A stretch of DNA of 64,000 bases, taken from the NCBI GenBank assembly GCA_934527315.1, contig CAKTAK010000003.1, forward strand, positions 35,044 through 99,043, given 5' to 3'. Positions 1 to 8,471 of this stretch are shown here, in pieces. Position 1 is the stretch's first letter. The number at the start of each line of letters is the position of its first letter. The stretch comes from HGM13010 sp934527315 (lineage in GTDB: Bacteria; Bacillota; Clostridia; Oscillospirales; Oscillospiraceae). The notes below the pieces were generated by a model that searched no databases, was not told the DNA's origin, and saw only the letters and a list, made by a program, of their open reading frames with translations. The position numbers and the translations under genes were made by a program.

Positions 1-1
1 A

Positions 2-562
2 ATTCCCCTGCTGTTCAACAACGTGTTTGACACAAGCACCACGTTCGGCACCTTTATGAAGAACGTGTTCACCAACTACGCAACCACTTATATTGTATTT
101 ATTGCGGTGGTTGTGGTTTGGTTCGTGTTCTACAAGACCCGGTTCGGTCTGCGGATGCGCGCTTGCGGTGAACATCCTCAGGCTTGCGAGACCTTGGGCA
201 TCAACGTGCTGCGGATGCGGTTTACCTGTGTGTGCCTGTCCGGTTTTCTGGCCGGTTTGGGCGGCGCTTGCGTGACCATGGCAATTACCAACCAGTTCCG
301 CCCAATTTCCATTGTGGGTCAGGGCTTTATTGCAATCGCATCGGTGATCTTCGGTAAGTTCAAGCCTCAGGGCGCAATGCTGGGCTGCCTGCTGTTCGGT
401 TTCTGCACCGGTCTGAAGGTGGTTCTGGGCTCCTCCAATATGGTGTCTGCACAGTTGATTTCCATGATTCCTTACGTGGTGACCGTGATTGTGCTGATTC
501 TGTTTGTGGGTAAGTCTCATGTGCCTGCCGCCAACGGCAAACCGTATATCAAGTCCAAATAA
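2..562 (+). CDS. ABC transporter permease, simple sugar/nucleoside type (3' part)
   Basis: The reading frame is open to the left edge, so the start lies outside the window; 186 codons are visible. The protein is strongly hydrophobic with about five membrane segments. The cytoplasmic motif EHPQACETLGINV is typical of permeases of the BPD_transp_2 family that work with BmpA-type lipoproteins (YufQ/NupQ-like) to import nucleosides or simple sugars. Partner permease and ATPase genes would be expected upstream. An intrinsic terminator follows directly, so this is the last gene of its operon. The exact substrate cannot be told from this part. Confidence 0.8.
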   Translation: MPLLFNNVFDTSTTFGTFMKNVFTNYATTYIVFIAVVVVWFVFYKTRFGLRMRACGEHPQACETLGINVLRMRFTCVCLSGFLAGLGGACVTMAITNQFRPISIVGQGFIAIASVIFGKFKPQGAMLGCLLFGFCTGLKVVLGSSNMVSAQLISMIPYVVTVIVLILFVGKSHVPAANGKPYIKSK

Positions 563-578
563 TTTTTCAACGGTTCTA

Positions 579-613
579 TCTTCCGCAGAGGAAACTCTGC
601 GGAAGATTTTTTT
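579..613 (+). terminator. Intrinsic terminator after the ABC permease
   Basis: A 12-bp stem (TCTTCCGCAGAG paired with CTCTGCGGAAGA, GAAA loop) is followed by seven T residues. Confidence 0.9.
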
Positions 614-665
614 ACGGTTGGGGCGGAAATCGAATCGACGGAATAAAAAAATGATATGGAAAGGC

Positions 666-712
666 AACTCCCTCGGCGGGGCGCGGTGAAACGCTCTGCC
701 GGGGGAGTTTTT
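666..712 (+). terminator. Terminator-like hairpin in the leader of the phage cluster
   Basis: An 18-bp stem with two mismatches (666-683 with 692-709, loop CGGTGAAA) runs into five T residues. It lies between the host terminator and the small terminase gene, so it may act as an attenuator or insulator. Confidence 0.65.
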
Positions 713-728
713 GCATGTTTGGGGTGTA

Positions 729-757
729 CGAGGGAGAAATTTTCGCCCTCGTTTTTG
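729..757 (+). terminator. Second terminator-like hairpin in the phage cluster leader
   Basis: CGAGGGAGAAA pairs with TTTCGCCCTCG (one mismatch, short loop) and is followed by TTTTT. With the hairpin at 666-712 it forms a tandem pair upstream of terS. Confidence 0.55.
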
Positions 758-819
758 TTTCGATGCGCCGGAACGTACAAATATTCCAGGTGGGGAAGGT
801 ACGGTTGGGAGGGAACTTC

Positions 820-1113
820 ATGGGAGCAAAGCTCAATAAAGACAAGTTAATCGCAAACATTGCAAAGTTGGCATTCTCCAATCCCACAGATGCGGTTCAG
901 CTGGCATTTTTGCCCAGCGGGAGCGACCTGAGCGGTATGGACCTGCGGCTGGTGACCGATGTGAAAATCGGGGAAAAGGGCGGAAGTCAGGTGAAACTGG
1001 TGGACAAGCTGGAGCTGATTCGGCTGCTGGCAGAGCTGACCGAGGGAGACGGTGACGGAGAAACCGCGGCAACCTTCTTCCAAGCGCTGGCACAAGCCGG
1101 GGAGGACGTATGA
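820..1113 (+). CDS. Phage terminase small subunit, short form
   Basis: 97 residues from ATG 820, chosen because GGGAGGG lies six bases upstream; an open frame continues further 5' but has no good start. The segment from about residue 45 to 70 (D-V-K, then V-K-L-V-D-K-L-E-L-I-R-L-L) matches the C-terminal core of PBSX/XtmA-type small terminases, which bind the large subunit. Members of this family are usually about 140-220 residues with an N-terminal helix-turn-helix that recognises the packaging site. Here only about 40 residues precede the core and no clear HTH is visible. The stop overlaps the start of the large subunit gene (ATGA). The assignment rests on the core motif and on position. 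Confidence 0.65.
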   Translation: MGAKLNKDKLIANIAKLAFSNPTDAVQLAFLPSGSDLSGMDLRLVTDVKIGEKGGSQVKLVDKLELIRLLAELTEGDGDGETAATFFQALAQAGEDV

Positions 1114-2360
1114 AATTTCGGATGTTTTCCAAACAGCAGCGGCGGGCGCTGACTTGGTGGCTGCCCAATTCTCCGGACCGGGGAAAACAAGCCGTCATTT
1201 GCGACGGCGCCGTGCGCAGCGGAAAAACGCTGTGTATGGGAATTTCCTTTTTCTGCTGGGCAATGGCCGGATTTGACGGAGAAAATTTCGCCCTTTGCGG
1301 AAAGACCATCGGCAGCGTGGAACGGAACGTGATTCCGGAAATCCTGCCGGTGCTCCGGGGATTCGGATTTCGGTGCCGGTATCGCAGCAGCGAGCATCGG
1401 CTGCAGGTGTCCTTCGGCGGTCGGGAAAATCAGTTTTACCTATTCGGCGGACGAGACGAAGGGTCGGCAGACTTGATTCAGGGCATGACCTTGGCGGGGG
1501 TACTGCTGGACGAGGTGGTGCTGATGCCCAGAAGTTTCGTGGAGCAGGCTTTGGCGCGGTGTTCCGTGACCGGAAGTAAGTTCTGGTTTTCCTGCAATCC
1601 GGACAGTCCGCAGCACTGGTTTTACCGGGAGTGGATTCAAAAGGCGGAGGAACGGCAGGCGGTATATCTCCATTTCACTATGGCGGACAACCCGGGATTG
1701 CGCCCGGAAATTCGGGAGCGGTATGAACGGCTGTACGCAGGGGTGTTCTATCAACGGTTTGTTTTGGGAAAATGGGTGGCTGCGGAGGGACAGATTTACG
1801 ACTTCTTTTCCGAAAGTTATGTGCAGCCGGTGCCGGAGGGCGGGTTTTCTCAATACCGCATCAGCTGCGACTATGGCACTACAAACCCGGCGTCCTTTGG
1901 ACTTTGGGGAGAACAGAACGGCGTTTGGTACCGGATTCGGGAGTATTATTTCGACTCCCAGCGGGAGGGTCGGCAATGCACGGATTGGGAGTATGTGGAG
2001 GCGCTGAAGGAATTGGCGGCAGGGGTATCGGTGAATCGGGTGATTGTGGACCCATCGGCGGCGAGTTTCATTCAGGCGCTGCGGCAGGCGGGATTTCCGG
2101 TGGAGAAAGCGGACAATCAGGTGCTGCGGGGAATTCGCGTTACGGCGGACCTGCTGAAACAGCGGAAAATCGTGATTTGCAGTCCGTGCAGAGACGCGAT
2201 TCGGGAGTTTGGTCTGTATCGGTGGGACAGCAGCCGGAACGGGCACGATGCACCGGTCAAGGAATACGACCACGCGATGGACGATATTCGGTACTTTGCG
2301 GTTTCCATTTCCAAACCGGAGCTGGCATTTGCCTCCTTTGCGGTGGAGCGGCGGACATGA
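1110..2360 (+). CDS. Phage terminase large subunit
   Basis: 416 residues. The N-terminal ATPase shows a Walker A (GAVRSGKT, about residues 32-39), a Walker B with catalytic acid (VLLDEV, about 133-138) and a coupling motif with FSCNPDSPQHW. The C-terminal nuclease has acidic residues in CDYGTTNP and VDPSAASF and a late D-H-A-M-D-D-I-R-Y segment, as in PBSX/XtmB-type terminases. It would translocate and cut DNA into proheads. The start overlaps terS by four bases, indicating translational coupling. Length and motifs look complete, so packaging activity is plausible. Confidence 0.93.
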   Translation: MKFRMFSKQQRRALTWWLPNSPDRGKQAVICDGAVRSGKTLCMGISFFCWAMAGFDGENFALCGKTIGSVERNVIPEILPVLRGFGFRCRYRSSEHRLQVSFGGRENQFYLFGGRDEGSADLIQGMTLAGVLLDEVVLMPRSFVEQALARCSVTGSKFWFSCNPDSPQHWFYREWIQKAEERQAVYLHFTMADNPGLRPEIRERYERLYAGVFYQRFVLGKWVAAEGQIYDFFSESYVQPVPEGGFSQYRISCDYGTTNPASFGLWGEQNGVWYRIREYYFDSQREGRQCTDWEYVEALKELAAGVSVNRVIVDPSAASFIQALRQAGFPVEKADNQVLRGIRVTADLLKQRKIVICSPCRDAIREFGLYRWDSSRNGHDAPVKEYDHAMDDIRYFAVSISKPELAFASFAVERRT

Positions 2361-2391
2361 AGGATTCTCATTCTCAGAAAGGAGGGTTTGC

Positions 2392-3543
2392 TTGAGATTA
2401 CTCAAACGACCGAAGAGCAAAAATACGGCGGCGGTACAGATGCGGGGGAACACGACCCACCCGTTTGGCGCACTGGACGGCTATGCCAGTCTGGGCGGCG
2501 GCGACGTGCGGGTGTATCGCGCGGTACGAGAGGCCATTCCGGTGATTGACGCGGCTGTGGTCAAGATTATCCGATTGTGCGGCGGGTTTACCGTTACCTG
2601 CGGGGGCGGCCGGGCTGAGGCGGAGCTGCAGCGGTTTGTGAACACCGTTCCCGTGGGTCGGGGACAGCGGGGCCTGGAGAACTTTATGGACCAGTATCTG
2701 GATTCCATGCTCACCTGCGGTCGGGCGGTGGGCGAAATCGTTACCGCCGGAGACCGGGACATTGCGGCGGTGCTGTGCGGCAACGTGTGCGATGTGCAGA
2801 TTCACGAGGGAGACAGTCCGCTGGACTTCAAGCTGTGCATTTACGAAAACGGCGGCACGTTGAAAGAGCTGCCGTATCAGAATCTGCTGCTGTTTACGCC
2901 GTTTCACCCGGAGGCTGACGCACCCTACGGCGTGTCCATGCTGCGGGGTATGCCGTTTTTGGCGGAAATTCTGATGAAGATTTACAACTGCATCGGATTG
3001 AACTGGGAGCGGGCCGGCAATGTGCGGTATGCGGTGGTATACAAGCCTCAGGGAGAGTTGCTGGACAAGGCATTTGCCCAGGACCGGGCAGAGCAAATCG
3101 CAGCGGAATGGGCCAATGCAATGCAGGAGACCAAAAACGGCAGCGTACGGGATTTTGTGGCTGTGGGTGATGTGGACATCAAGGTCATCGGTGCGGACGG
3201 ACCCATTCCGGACAGCGAGGTGCCACTGCGGCAGATTTTGGAACAGCTGATATCCAAGACAGGAATTCCGCCGTTTATGCTGGGCATGAATTGGTCCAGT
3301 ACCGAGCGCATGAGCACACAGCAGGCAGATATGATGACCAGTGAGCTGACGGCTATTCGCAGAGTTCTGACCCCGGTGCTGGAGCAGATTTGCGGACTTT
3401 GGCTGCGTATGCACGGATATGCGGTGCTGCCGGAAATTCAGTGGGAGCCCATCAACCTGCAGGACGATGTGGAAGAGGCGAAGGCACGGTTGTATACGGC
3501 GCAGGCAAAACAGCTGGAACAGGAAGGAGAGGACGGAATCTGA
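2392..3543 (+). CDS. Phage portal protein
   Basis: 383 residues from TTG 2392, chosen because AAAGGAGG sits six bases upstream; the open frame continues upstream through the terminase gene without a better start. The sequence fits SPP1-like/PBSX-type portals: a wing/stem region, a conserved segment around LISKTGIPPFMLGM (about residues 290-305) and a C-terminal helix rich in E, K and Q. It forms the dodecameric DNA gate at one vertex of the head. It lies between terminase and protease, the usual order. Confidence 0.85.
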   Translation: MRLLKRPKSKNTAAVQMRGNTTHPFGALDGYASLGGGDVRVYRAVREAIPVIDAAVVKIIRLCGGFTVTCGGGRAEAELQRFVNTVPVGRGQRGLENFMDQYLDSMLTCGRAVGEIVTAGDRDIAAVLCGNVCDVQIHEGDSPLDFKLCIYENGGTLKELPYQNLLLFTPFHPEADAPYGVSMLRGMPFLAEILMKIYNCIGLNWERAGNVRYAVVYKPQGELLDKAFAQDRAEQIAAEWANAMQETKNGSVRDFVAVGDVDIKVIGADGPIPDSEVPLRQILEQLISKTGIPPFMLGMNWSSTERMSTQQADMMTSELTAIRRVLTPVLEQICGLWLRMHGYAVLPEIQWEPINLQDDVEEAKARLYTAQAKQLEQEGEDGI

Positions 3544-4460
3544 AAATTCTGAAAGAAGGCTCGGCAGGCATCGGCGAGGCAGTCGGGCAGGAACTGGAGG
3601 CAATCAATCGATTTGCCAAAACGGCACTGACGGCGGAAGAGGTTTACACCTTTTCTGTGATTCTGTGCGACAACGAAGTGGACCGGGACGGAGAGTGCTT
3701 TTCTTTGCAGACCCTGCAGGAATTGCGGGAGCTGTTTGTGGGAAAAACCGGCATTTGCGACCACGATTGGAAATCCGGCAATCAGAAAGCGCGTATCTAC
3801 CGCACAGAGGTGATGACCGACCCCAATCGGAAAACACTGGGCGGCGAGGATTACAGCTATCTGAAAGGCTATGCGTATATGCTGCGGCTGCCGGGAAATG
3901 AGGAGTTGATTGCCGAAATTGAGGGCGGCATCAAAAAGGAAACCAGCGTGGGCTGCAGCGTTTCCCGGACGGTATGCTCCGTTTGCGGAGAAGAGCTGGG
4001 GAGCTGCGGACATGTGAAAGGGCAGGAATACGGCGGCAAGCTGTGCTACGGCATTCTGGAGGGGGCGGTTGACGCCTACGAATGGAGCTTTGTGGCGGTG
4101 CCGGCGCAGAAAGAGGCCGGCGTGACGAAACATCTGGGCGGCGCCAAAGACCTGAAAAGCTTTGTGATGAGCCCGGAGGGCAGCCGGTTTACGGCGGAAT
4201 GGAAGCAGCTGGAGAAACAGGCGGCTTTGGGCAGGACCTATCAGACGGAGCTGAAAGCCGAGGTGCTGCGGCTGTGTCTGATTTGCGATGAGGGGATTTA
4301 TCCCACGCTGTCTAAGGCTGTAGAGACTTTGGAGGCGGAACAGCTGCAGGAGCTGAAAAAGCATTATCAGGCGGTTTCCGCTGAGAAATTCCCCGTGGCA
4401 CCGCAGCTGCCGGGTCGGCAGGAGACCATTCGATTTGACGGAGAGGCATTCCGAATTTAA
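3540..4460 (+). CDS. Probable prohead (capsid maturation) protease
   Basis: 306 residues. The likely start is CTG 3540, overlapping the portal stop (CTGA), with AGGAAGGAGAGG seven bases upstream; no ATG, GTG or TTG fits better. The segments FSVILCDNEVDRDGE, ICDHDW, KKETSVGCSVS and AYEWSFVAVPAQKEAG are typical of phage prohead serine proteases, with His in the CDHDW region and Ser in the ETSVGCSVS strand as likely catalytic residues. Between them is a possible zinc knuckle (C-x2-C, then C-G-H and a later C). Position between portal and capsid supports the role. The C-terminal part may act as a scaffold. Confidence 0.65.
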   Translation: MKILKEGSAGIGEAVGQELEAINRFAKTALTAEEVYTFSVILCDNEVDRDGECFSLQTLQELRELFVGKTGICDHDWKSGNQKARIYRTEVMTDPNRKTLGGEDYSYLKGYAYMLRLPGNEELIAEIEGGIKKETSVGCSVSRTVCSVCGEELGSCGHVKGQEYGGKLCYGILEGAVDAYEWSFVAVPAQKEAGVTKHLGGAKDLKSFVMSPEGSRFTAEWKQLEKQAALGRTYQTELKAEVLRLCLICDEGIYPTLSKAVETLEAEQLQELKKHYQAVSAEKFPVAPQLPGRQETIRFDGEAFRI

Positions 4461-4471
4461 GGAGGAAGAAT

Positions 4472-4819
4472 ATGAAAGTTTGTTTTGATGGCATTGGAAA
4501 AGAAGTAATGACCTTTACGGTAAACGGCACAAGCCCCGCTGCGGCAGGCTGCGGCGTGGTTTTGTCCGGCAACGGTGAGGTCAAGGCGGCAAGCACAAAC
4601 GGCACATTTGCAGGCATTTGTCTGGACACCGGCGACGGCTTTGCATCGGTACAGCTGCGGGGCGTTGTGACTTGCAAATTCAGCGGCAGCAAGGCACCCA
4701 CCGTGGGTTTCTGCAAGCTGGCAGCCGCTGACGGCGGCGTGACCGCGGCAGACACCGGCAACAGCTATCTGGTACTGGCTGTGGACAACGGTGCAGGCAC
4801 CGTAACATTTATGATGTAA
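4472..4819 (+). CDS. Head decoration-like protein (hypothetical)
   Basis: 115 residues, start ATG with AGGAGGAAGA upstream. Rich in Gly, Ala, Thr and Val with short predicted beta strands and no membrane segment. Its place directly before the major capsid gene and its composition resemble small capsid-stabilising or DUF2190-like decoration proteins. No motif proves this; the call rests on context. Confidence 0.5.
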   Translation: MKVCFDGIGKEVMTFTVNGTSPAAAGCGVVLSGNGEVKAASTNGTFAGICLDTGDGFASVQLRGVVTCKFSGSKAPTVGFCKLAAADGGVTAADTGNSYLVLAVDNGAGTVTFMM

Positions 4820-4836
4820 TTAGGAGGAAAAATCGT

Positions 4837-5874
4837 ATGGCATATCAGTTTCACGAAATCCGTCTGGAAAAGGGCATGTACGGCACCCCGGGCAAAAGCT
4901 TTACTCAGGTGTTGGAATCTCTGGACCCCAGCGAAAACTACAAGGGCACTTCTCTGGAGGGCATGGACGCTTATCAGCGTCAGCTGAAACGCTTTGACAT
5001 TCATGTCAAGGGTGCAGGCAGTGACCCTGTGGAGAAATTCTTCCGCACCACGGAATCTTCCGTGCTGTTCCCGGAATATGTGGCGCGCAGCGTCCGTCAG
5101 GGTATGGAGGAGAGCAACATTCTGCCGGATATTACTGCGGCAACCACTCAAATCGACTGCATGGACTATCGCTCCATTTACTCCGTGCCTACGGCGGAGG
5201 AGAAAACTCTGAAACGCGTGGAGCCCGGCGCAAGCATTCCCCAGACCGAGGTCAAGGCACGGGAGAATCTGGTCAAGCTGCACAAGCGCGGCCGTATGCT
5301 GGTGGCATCTTACGAAGCCATTCGTTTTCAGCGACTGGATTTGTTCTCCGTGATGCTCCGTCAGATTGGTACCCAGATTATGCGTATGCATCTGGAAGAC
5401 GCCATTCAGGTCATTGAGCATGGCGACGGGAACAACAACGCGGCAACTGCATTTACCGTGGGCGACGGTATCATCGGCGGCAATGCCGGTACACTGGATT
5501 ATGCAGCGCTACTGAAATTCTGGAATCAGTTTGACCCCTACACCATGAACACGCTGCTGGTCAGCCCCGACGCTATGATGGCGCTGCTCCAGTGCGCGGA
5601 ATTCCAGAATCCCCTCACCGGTCTGAATTTCCAGGGCACCGGCGAGCTGACCAATCCGCTGGGCGCAAAGCTCATCAAGACCTCTGCGCTGCCTGCCGGT
5701 ACGCTGATTGGTCTGGACAAGCGCTATGCACTGGAAATGATTCAGGCATCTGAGGTTGCGGTGGAGTACGACCGACTGATTGACCGTCAGCTGGAGCGCG
5801 CGGCAATTACCAGCATTTCCGGCTTTGCCAAGCTGTACACCGAGGCATCAAAACTGCTGCGCGTAGGCGGCTGA
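4837..5874 (+). CDS. Phage major capsid protein
   Basis: 345 residues with AGGAGGAAAAATCGT before the ATG, the strongest ribosome binding site of the cluster, as expected for the most abundant product. HK97-fold-like composition: an N-terminal arm, a long helix rich in E and R, the segment FPEYVARSVRQGMEESNILPDI, and a C-terminal half with VEYDRLIDRQLERAAITSISGFAKL. Similar proteins follow the protease gene in PBSX-like phages. Codons here shift towards CGT and CTG, consistent with high expression. Confidence 0.85.
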   Translation: MAYQFHEIRLEKGMYGTPGKSFTQVLESLDPSENYKGTSLEGMDAYQRQLKRFDIHVKGAGSDPVEKFFRTTESSVLFPEYVARSVRQGMEESNILPDITAATTQIDCMDYRSIYSVPTAEEKTLKRVEPGASIPQTEVKARENLVKLHKRGRMLVASYEAIRFQRLDLFSVMLRQIGTQIMRMHLEDAIQVIEHGDGNNNAATAFTVGDGIIGGNAGTLDYAALLKFWNQFDPYTMNTLLVSPDAMMALLQCAEFQNPLTGLNFQGTGELTNPLGAKLIKTSALPAGTLIGLDKRYALEMIQASEVAVEYDRLIDRQLERAAITSISGFAKLYTEASKLLRVGG

Positions 5875-5878
5875 TCTT

Positions 5879-6235
5879 ATGGAAATCCAGGAGATTTATA
5901 CCCGGGCACTGGACTGGTTCGATGAAAATCTTCCGGAGCGGGAGCAGGAGCAGCTGCGTCAGCTGTGCAGCGGGGCTATGGCGGAATGCCGCGCCCTGCT
6001 GCGCCCCGGCGTTACACCGGAGGATACGGAGCCGCTGTTTCAGCAGGCGGCAGGGATGCTGGCTGCGGCAATGCTGATGGAAGTGCAGACACCGGGGGTG
6101 AAGTCGTTTCAGGCGGGAAAGCTCTCGATAACAACCGATAGCGGCAAACGCGCAGAGGCGCTGCGCTGCTGCGGCAAGAAATTGCTGGCACCGTGGAGCA
6201 ATGACGGATTTGCGTTTGTGGGGGTGCAGGCATGA
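5879..6235 (+). CDS. Head-tail connector-like protein
   Basis: 118 residues, mainly helical, starting four bases after the capsid stop. Charged N-terminus with a D-W-F-D-E-N segment and an Ala-rich middle helix. Gene order (capsid, this, closure, tail completion, sheath) points to a gp6/XkdG-H-like adaptor that joins the portal to the neck. No defining motif was recognised. Its stop overlaps the next start (ATGA). Confidence 0.5.
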   Translation: MEIQEIYTRALDWFDENLPEREQEQLRQLCSGAMAECRALLRPGVTPEDTEPLFQQAAGMLAAAMLMEVQTPGVKSFQAGKLSITTDSGKRAEALRCCGKKLLAPWSNDGFAFVGVQA

Positions 6236-6558
6236 TTGGAAACGTATTCGCGCGCATTGCGGAATTCGGACAGGACGTAATCGTGACCGATGAGAAGGGC
6301 AACGAGGTGGCTTGCCGGGGATTTTTGCAGCCGGAAAATACCATGGCAGAGGCATTCCCCGGAGATTTTCTGGCACCGGGCATCAGTAAACAGGCGCGGT
6401 ATTTGCTGCTGTTGGCACCGGAGGCGGTGGCGGCTGGCAGAAAAGCGAGGAGCGTGCGCTGGGGCGAGCGAACCTTTGATGTTCTGGGATTGCATTCCGT
6501 GTATTGCGGGCGGTATCTGACCCATTGGGAGGGAACCGCCCGGGAAAGAGGCGTATGA
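6232..6558 (+). CDS. Head closure/neck protein-like
   Basis: 108 residues, ATGA overlap with the upstream gene. Predicted beta-rich with a late WGERTFDVLGLHSVY segment. Size, fold type and position match head-closure or stopper proteins (XkdH-like) of contractile phages. The role is inferred from gene order. Confidence 0.5.
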   Translation: MIGNVFARIAEFGQDVIVTDEKGNEVACRGFLQPENTMAEAFPGDFLAPGISKQARYLLLLAPEAVAAGRKARSVRWGERTFDVLGLHSVYCGRYLTHWEGTARERGV

Positions 6559-7019
6559 TGGAAGAAATTCTGGAGCAAATTGTTGCGGCGCTGCAAGCGG
6601 AGGGCTTGCAGGCGGTGAAGAAATTCCCGCAAATCGGGTTGAACCGGGAGCAGAGCATTGTGGCTGTTTCCGTGAAATCCGGAGATGTGCTGCTGCCGGG
6701 ATTCGGACAATATTTGGGTCTGGACGAGGACGGTCGGGAACTTTACGGTTGGAAAAATACCGTGACGGTACTGCTGGAGGTTTTCGTGCCGCAGGAAAGG
6801 GAAACCGGCGCAGTGCTGGAGCGGGTGGGCCGGGCCATGGAGCATCTGCCCACCGGGCTGCGGCCGAAAAAGGTGACCCGGGGCGCGGTCAGCGGCGACA
6901 AAAGCAGCGGAATGTTCCGCTGTCCCTGTACACTGGAATGTGTGGTCTATCGGATTGGACGAGAGGGCGAGGACGGTCCGGTATGGAATGATTTTGTGAT
7001 GAGAGGAGAACTGAATTGA
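6555..7019 (+). CDS. Tail completion/terminator-like protein
   Basis: 154 residues from ATG 6555, which overlaps the stop of the previous gene; an open frame extends upstream but the overlap start is natural. Mixed alpha/beta protein with a GFGQYLGLDEDG segment and a VLLEVFVPQ strand. Genes in this place, just before the sheath, encode the tail terminator that caps the tube (XkdJ-like). No catalytic motif is visible. Confidence 0.5.
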   Translation: MMEEILEQIVAALQAEGLQAVKKFPQIGLNREQSIVAVSVKSGDVLLPGFGQYLGLDEDGRELYGWKNTVTVLLEVFVPQERETGAVLERVGRAMEHLPTGLRPKKVTRGAVSGDKSSGMFRCPCTLECVVYRIGREGEDGPVWNDFVMRGELN

Positions 7020-8059
7020 TGAGCGTAAACGAACGGCCGGGGGTATATTCCTCTTATGAAGTCAGCAGCGCGCTGTACGGCAACGGCGGCGGTCGGGCTG
7101 TGGGCGTGGCTGCCTGCGCGGCGGGCGGCACAAAGGGCGCAGTTCAGCAGGTGAGCAACTACACCGCAGCAGCTGCGGCTTACGGTCCGGAGAGCAATCT
7201 GACCAAGCTGATTAAGATTCTGCTGCAAAACGGAGTATCGGCAGTATATGCCGTTCCGGTGGCGGTGAACGGTACCGCCGGAAAAACGGAGTATACTGCG
7301 GCTTTTACGGCGCTGATGGAGATTCCGGACATCGGCTATATGATCTGCGACAGCCGGGAGCAGGAGATTCACGGCGCAATGCTCAGCGCCATTTCCGGCG
7401 GCGATGAGAAAAGCAAATACCGCATCGGCATTGCAGAGGCAATCGGAGATGTGACGGCGCTGTGCAATCATGCGACGGCGCTGAACAGCGAACGCATGGT
7501 GCTGATGGCAGGCTGCGAAAAAGGGGCAACAGCAGGCAGTACGGCTGCGGCGGTGGCAGGCGTTTTGTCCGCACAGACGGACCCTGCGCTGCCTTTGGGC
7601 GGCGCGGAGCTGCTGGGTCTGGGGGCACCGGAACAGAAATTTTCCGACAATGATGTGAACATCTTGGTGCAGAGCGGTGTCAGCCCGGTGGAAAGCCTGG
7701 GCGAAACGGTGTGCGTGATTCGCGGTGTGACCACCCGGACAAAAACCGGAGGCGTCAATGACCGCACATGGCGGGATTTGACCACGATTCTGATTGTGGA
7801 CACGGTGTTGCCGGGAATTCGGGACAGTCTGCGGGCACGATTTGCCCGGGCGAAAAACACGGCGCAGAGCCGCGGCGCCATCCGCACACAGGTAGTGATT
7901 GAGCTGGAGCGCTATCGCACGGCGGAAATCATTGACGGATACAGTCAGGTTGCGGTACAGGCAGATGAGAGCGACCCGGCGGTATGCTGCGTGTCCTTTG
8001 CATTTCAGGTGGCCCACGGTTTGAACCGCATTGAACTGGTGGCGCACATCACCGTGTAA
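7019..8059 (+). CDS. Contractile tail sheath protein
   Basis: 346 residues from ATG 7019; TTG 7016 just upstream is an alternative, both served by GAGAGGAGAA. The N-terminal ERPGVYSSYE and the later V-N-D-R-T-W-R-D-L plus T-V-L-P-G-I-R-D-S-L segments are typical of XkdK-type sheaths from PBSX-like phages. It polymerises around the tube and contracts, so the particle has a myovirus-type tail. Shorter than T4-type sheaths but normal for PBSX relatives. Confidence 0.88.
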   Translation: MSVNERPGVYSSYEVSSALYGNGGGRAVGVAACAAGGTKGAVQQVSNYTAAAAAYGPESNLTKLIKILLQNGVSAVYAVPVAVNGTAGKTEYTAAFTALMEIPDIGYMICDSREQEIHGAMLSAISGGDEKSKYRIGIAEAIGDVTALCNHATALNSERMVLMAGCEKGATAGSTAAAVAGVLSAQTDPALPLGGAELLGLGAPEQKFSDNDVNILVQSGVSPVESLGETVCVIRGVTTRTKTGGVNDRTWRDLTTILIVDTVLPGIRDSLRARFARAKNTAQSRGAIRTQVVIELERYRTAEIIDGYSQVAVQADESDPAVCCVSFAFQVAHGLNRIELVAHITV

Positions 8060-8075
8060 GCAGGAGGGAGGAAGT

Positions 8076-8471
8076 ATGAGCAAACAGAACATTCAGTTTC
8101 CCACCAGCGGAGACATTTATCTGGAGGCGGACGGCAAGAAAATTGCCGTGGTGCAGAGCTATAAAACCATTGCGACCCGCAGCGAAAAAACCATTGAGGC
8201 ATTCGGCGAGCGGGAGCCGGTGGCAACCATTGTGGGACAGAGCAGCTATCAGTTGGTGCTGACCCGGCTGTATGCCACGGACGACGCCATTTCCGACGGC
8301 ATCAGCTTTTACGATTTGACGGACTTTTCTCTGGTCATTGTCAAGCCGGACCGAAGAGTGGTGTATACCGGCTGCAACTGGAGCAAAATTGCCGAAACCG
8401 GTCAGCTGAGCGAAACCGTTGCGGAGGAAGTGACCGTTTTCGCGGCAAAACGCGTGGAGACGCAGGCATGA
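8076..8471 (+). CDS. Tail tube protein
   Basis: 131 residues from ATG 8076 with GGAGGGAGGAAGT upstream. Beta-rich XkdM-like protein that follows the sheath gene, as in PBSX. The segments FPTSGDIYLEADGKKIA and IEAFGE are consistent with the family. It forms the inner tube through which DNA passes. The strong ribosome binding site fits a major structural protein. Confidence 0.78.
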   Translation: MSKQNIQFPTSGDIYLEADGKKIAVVQSYKTIATRSEKTIEAFGEREPVATIVGQSSYQLVLTRLYATDDAISDGISFYDLTDFSLVIVKPDRRVVYTGCNWSKIAETGQLSETVAEEVTVFAAKRVETQA

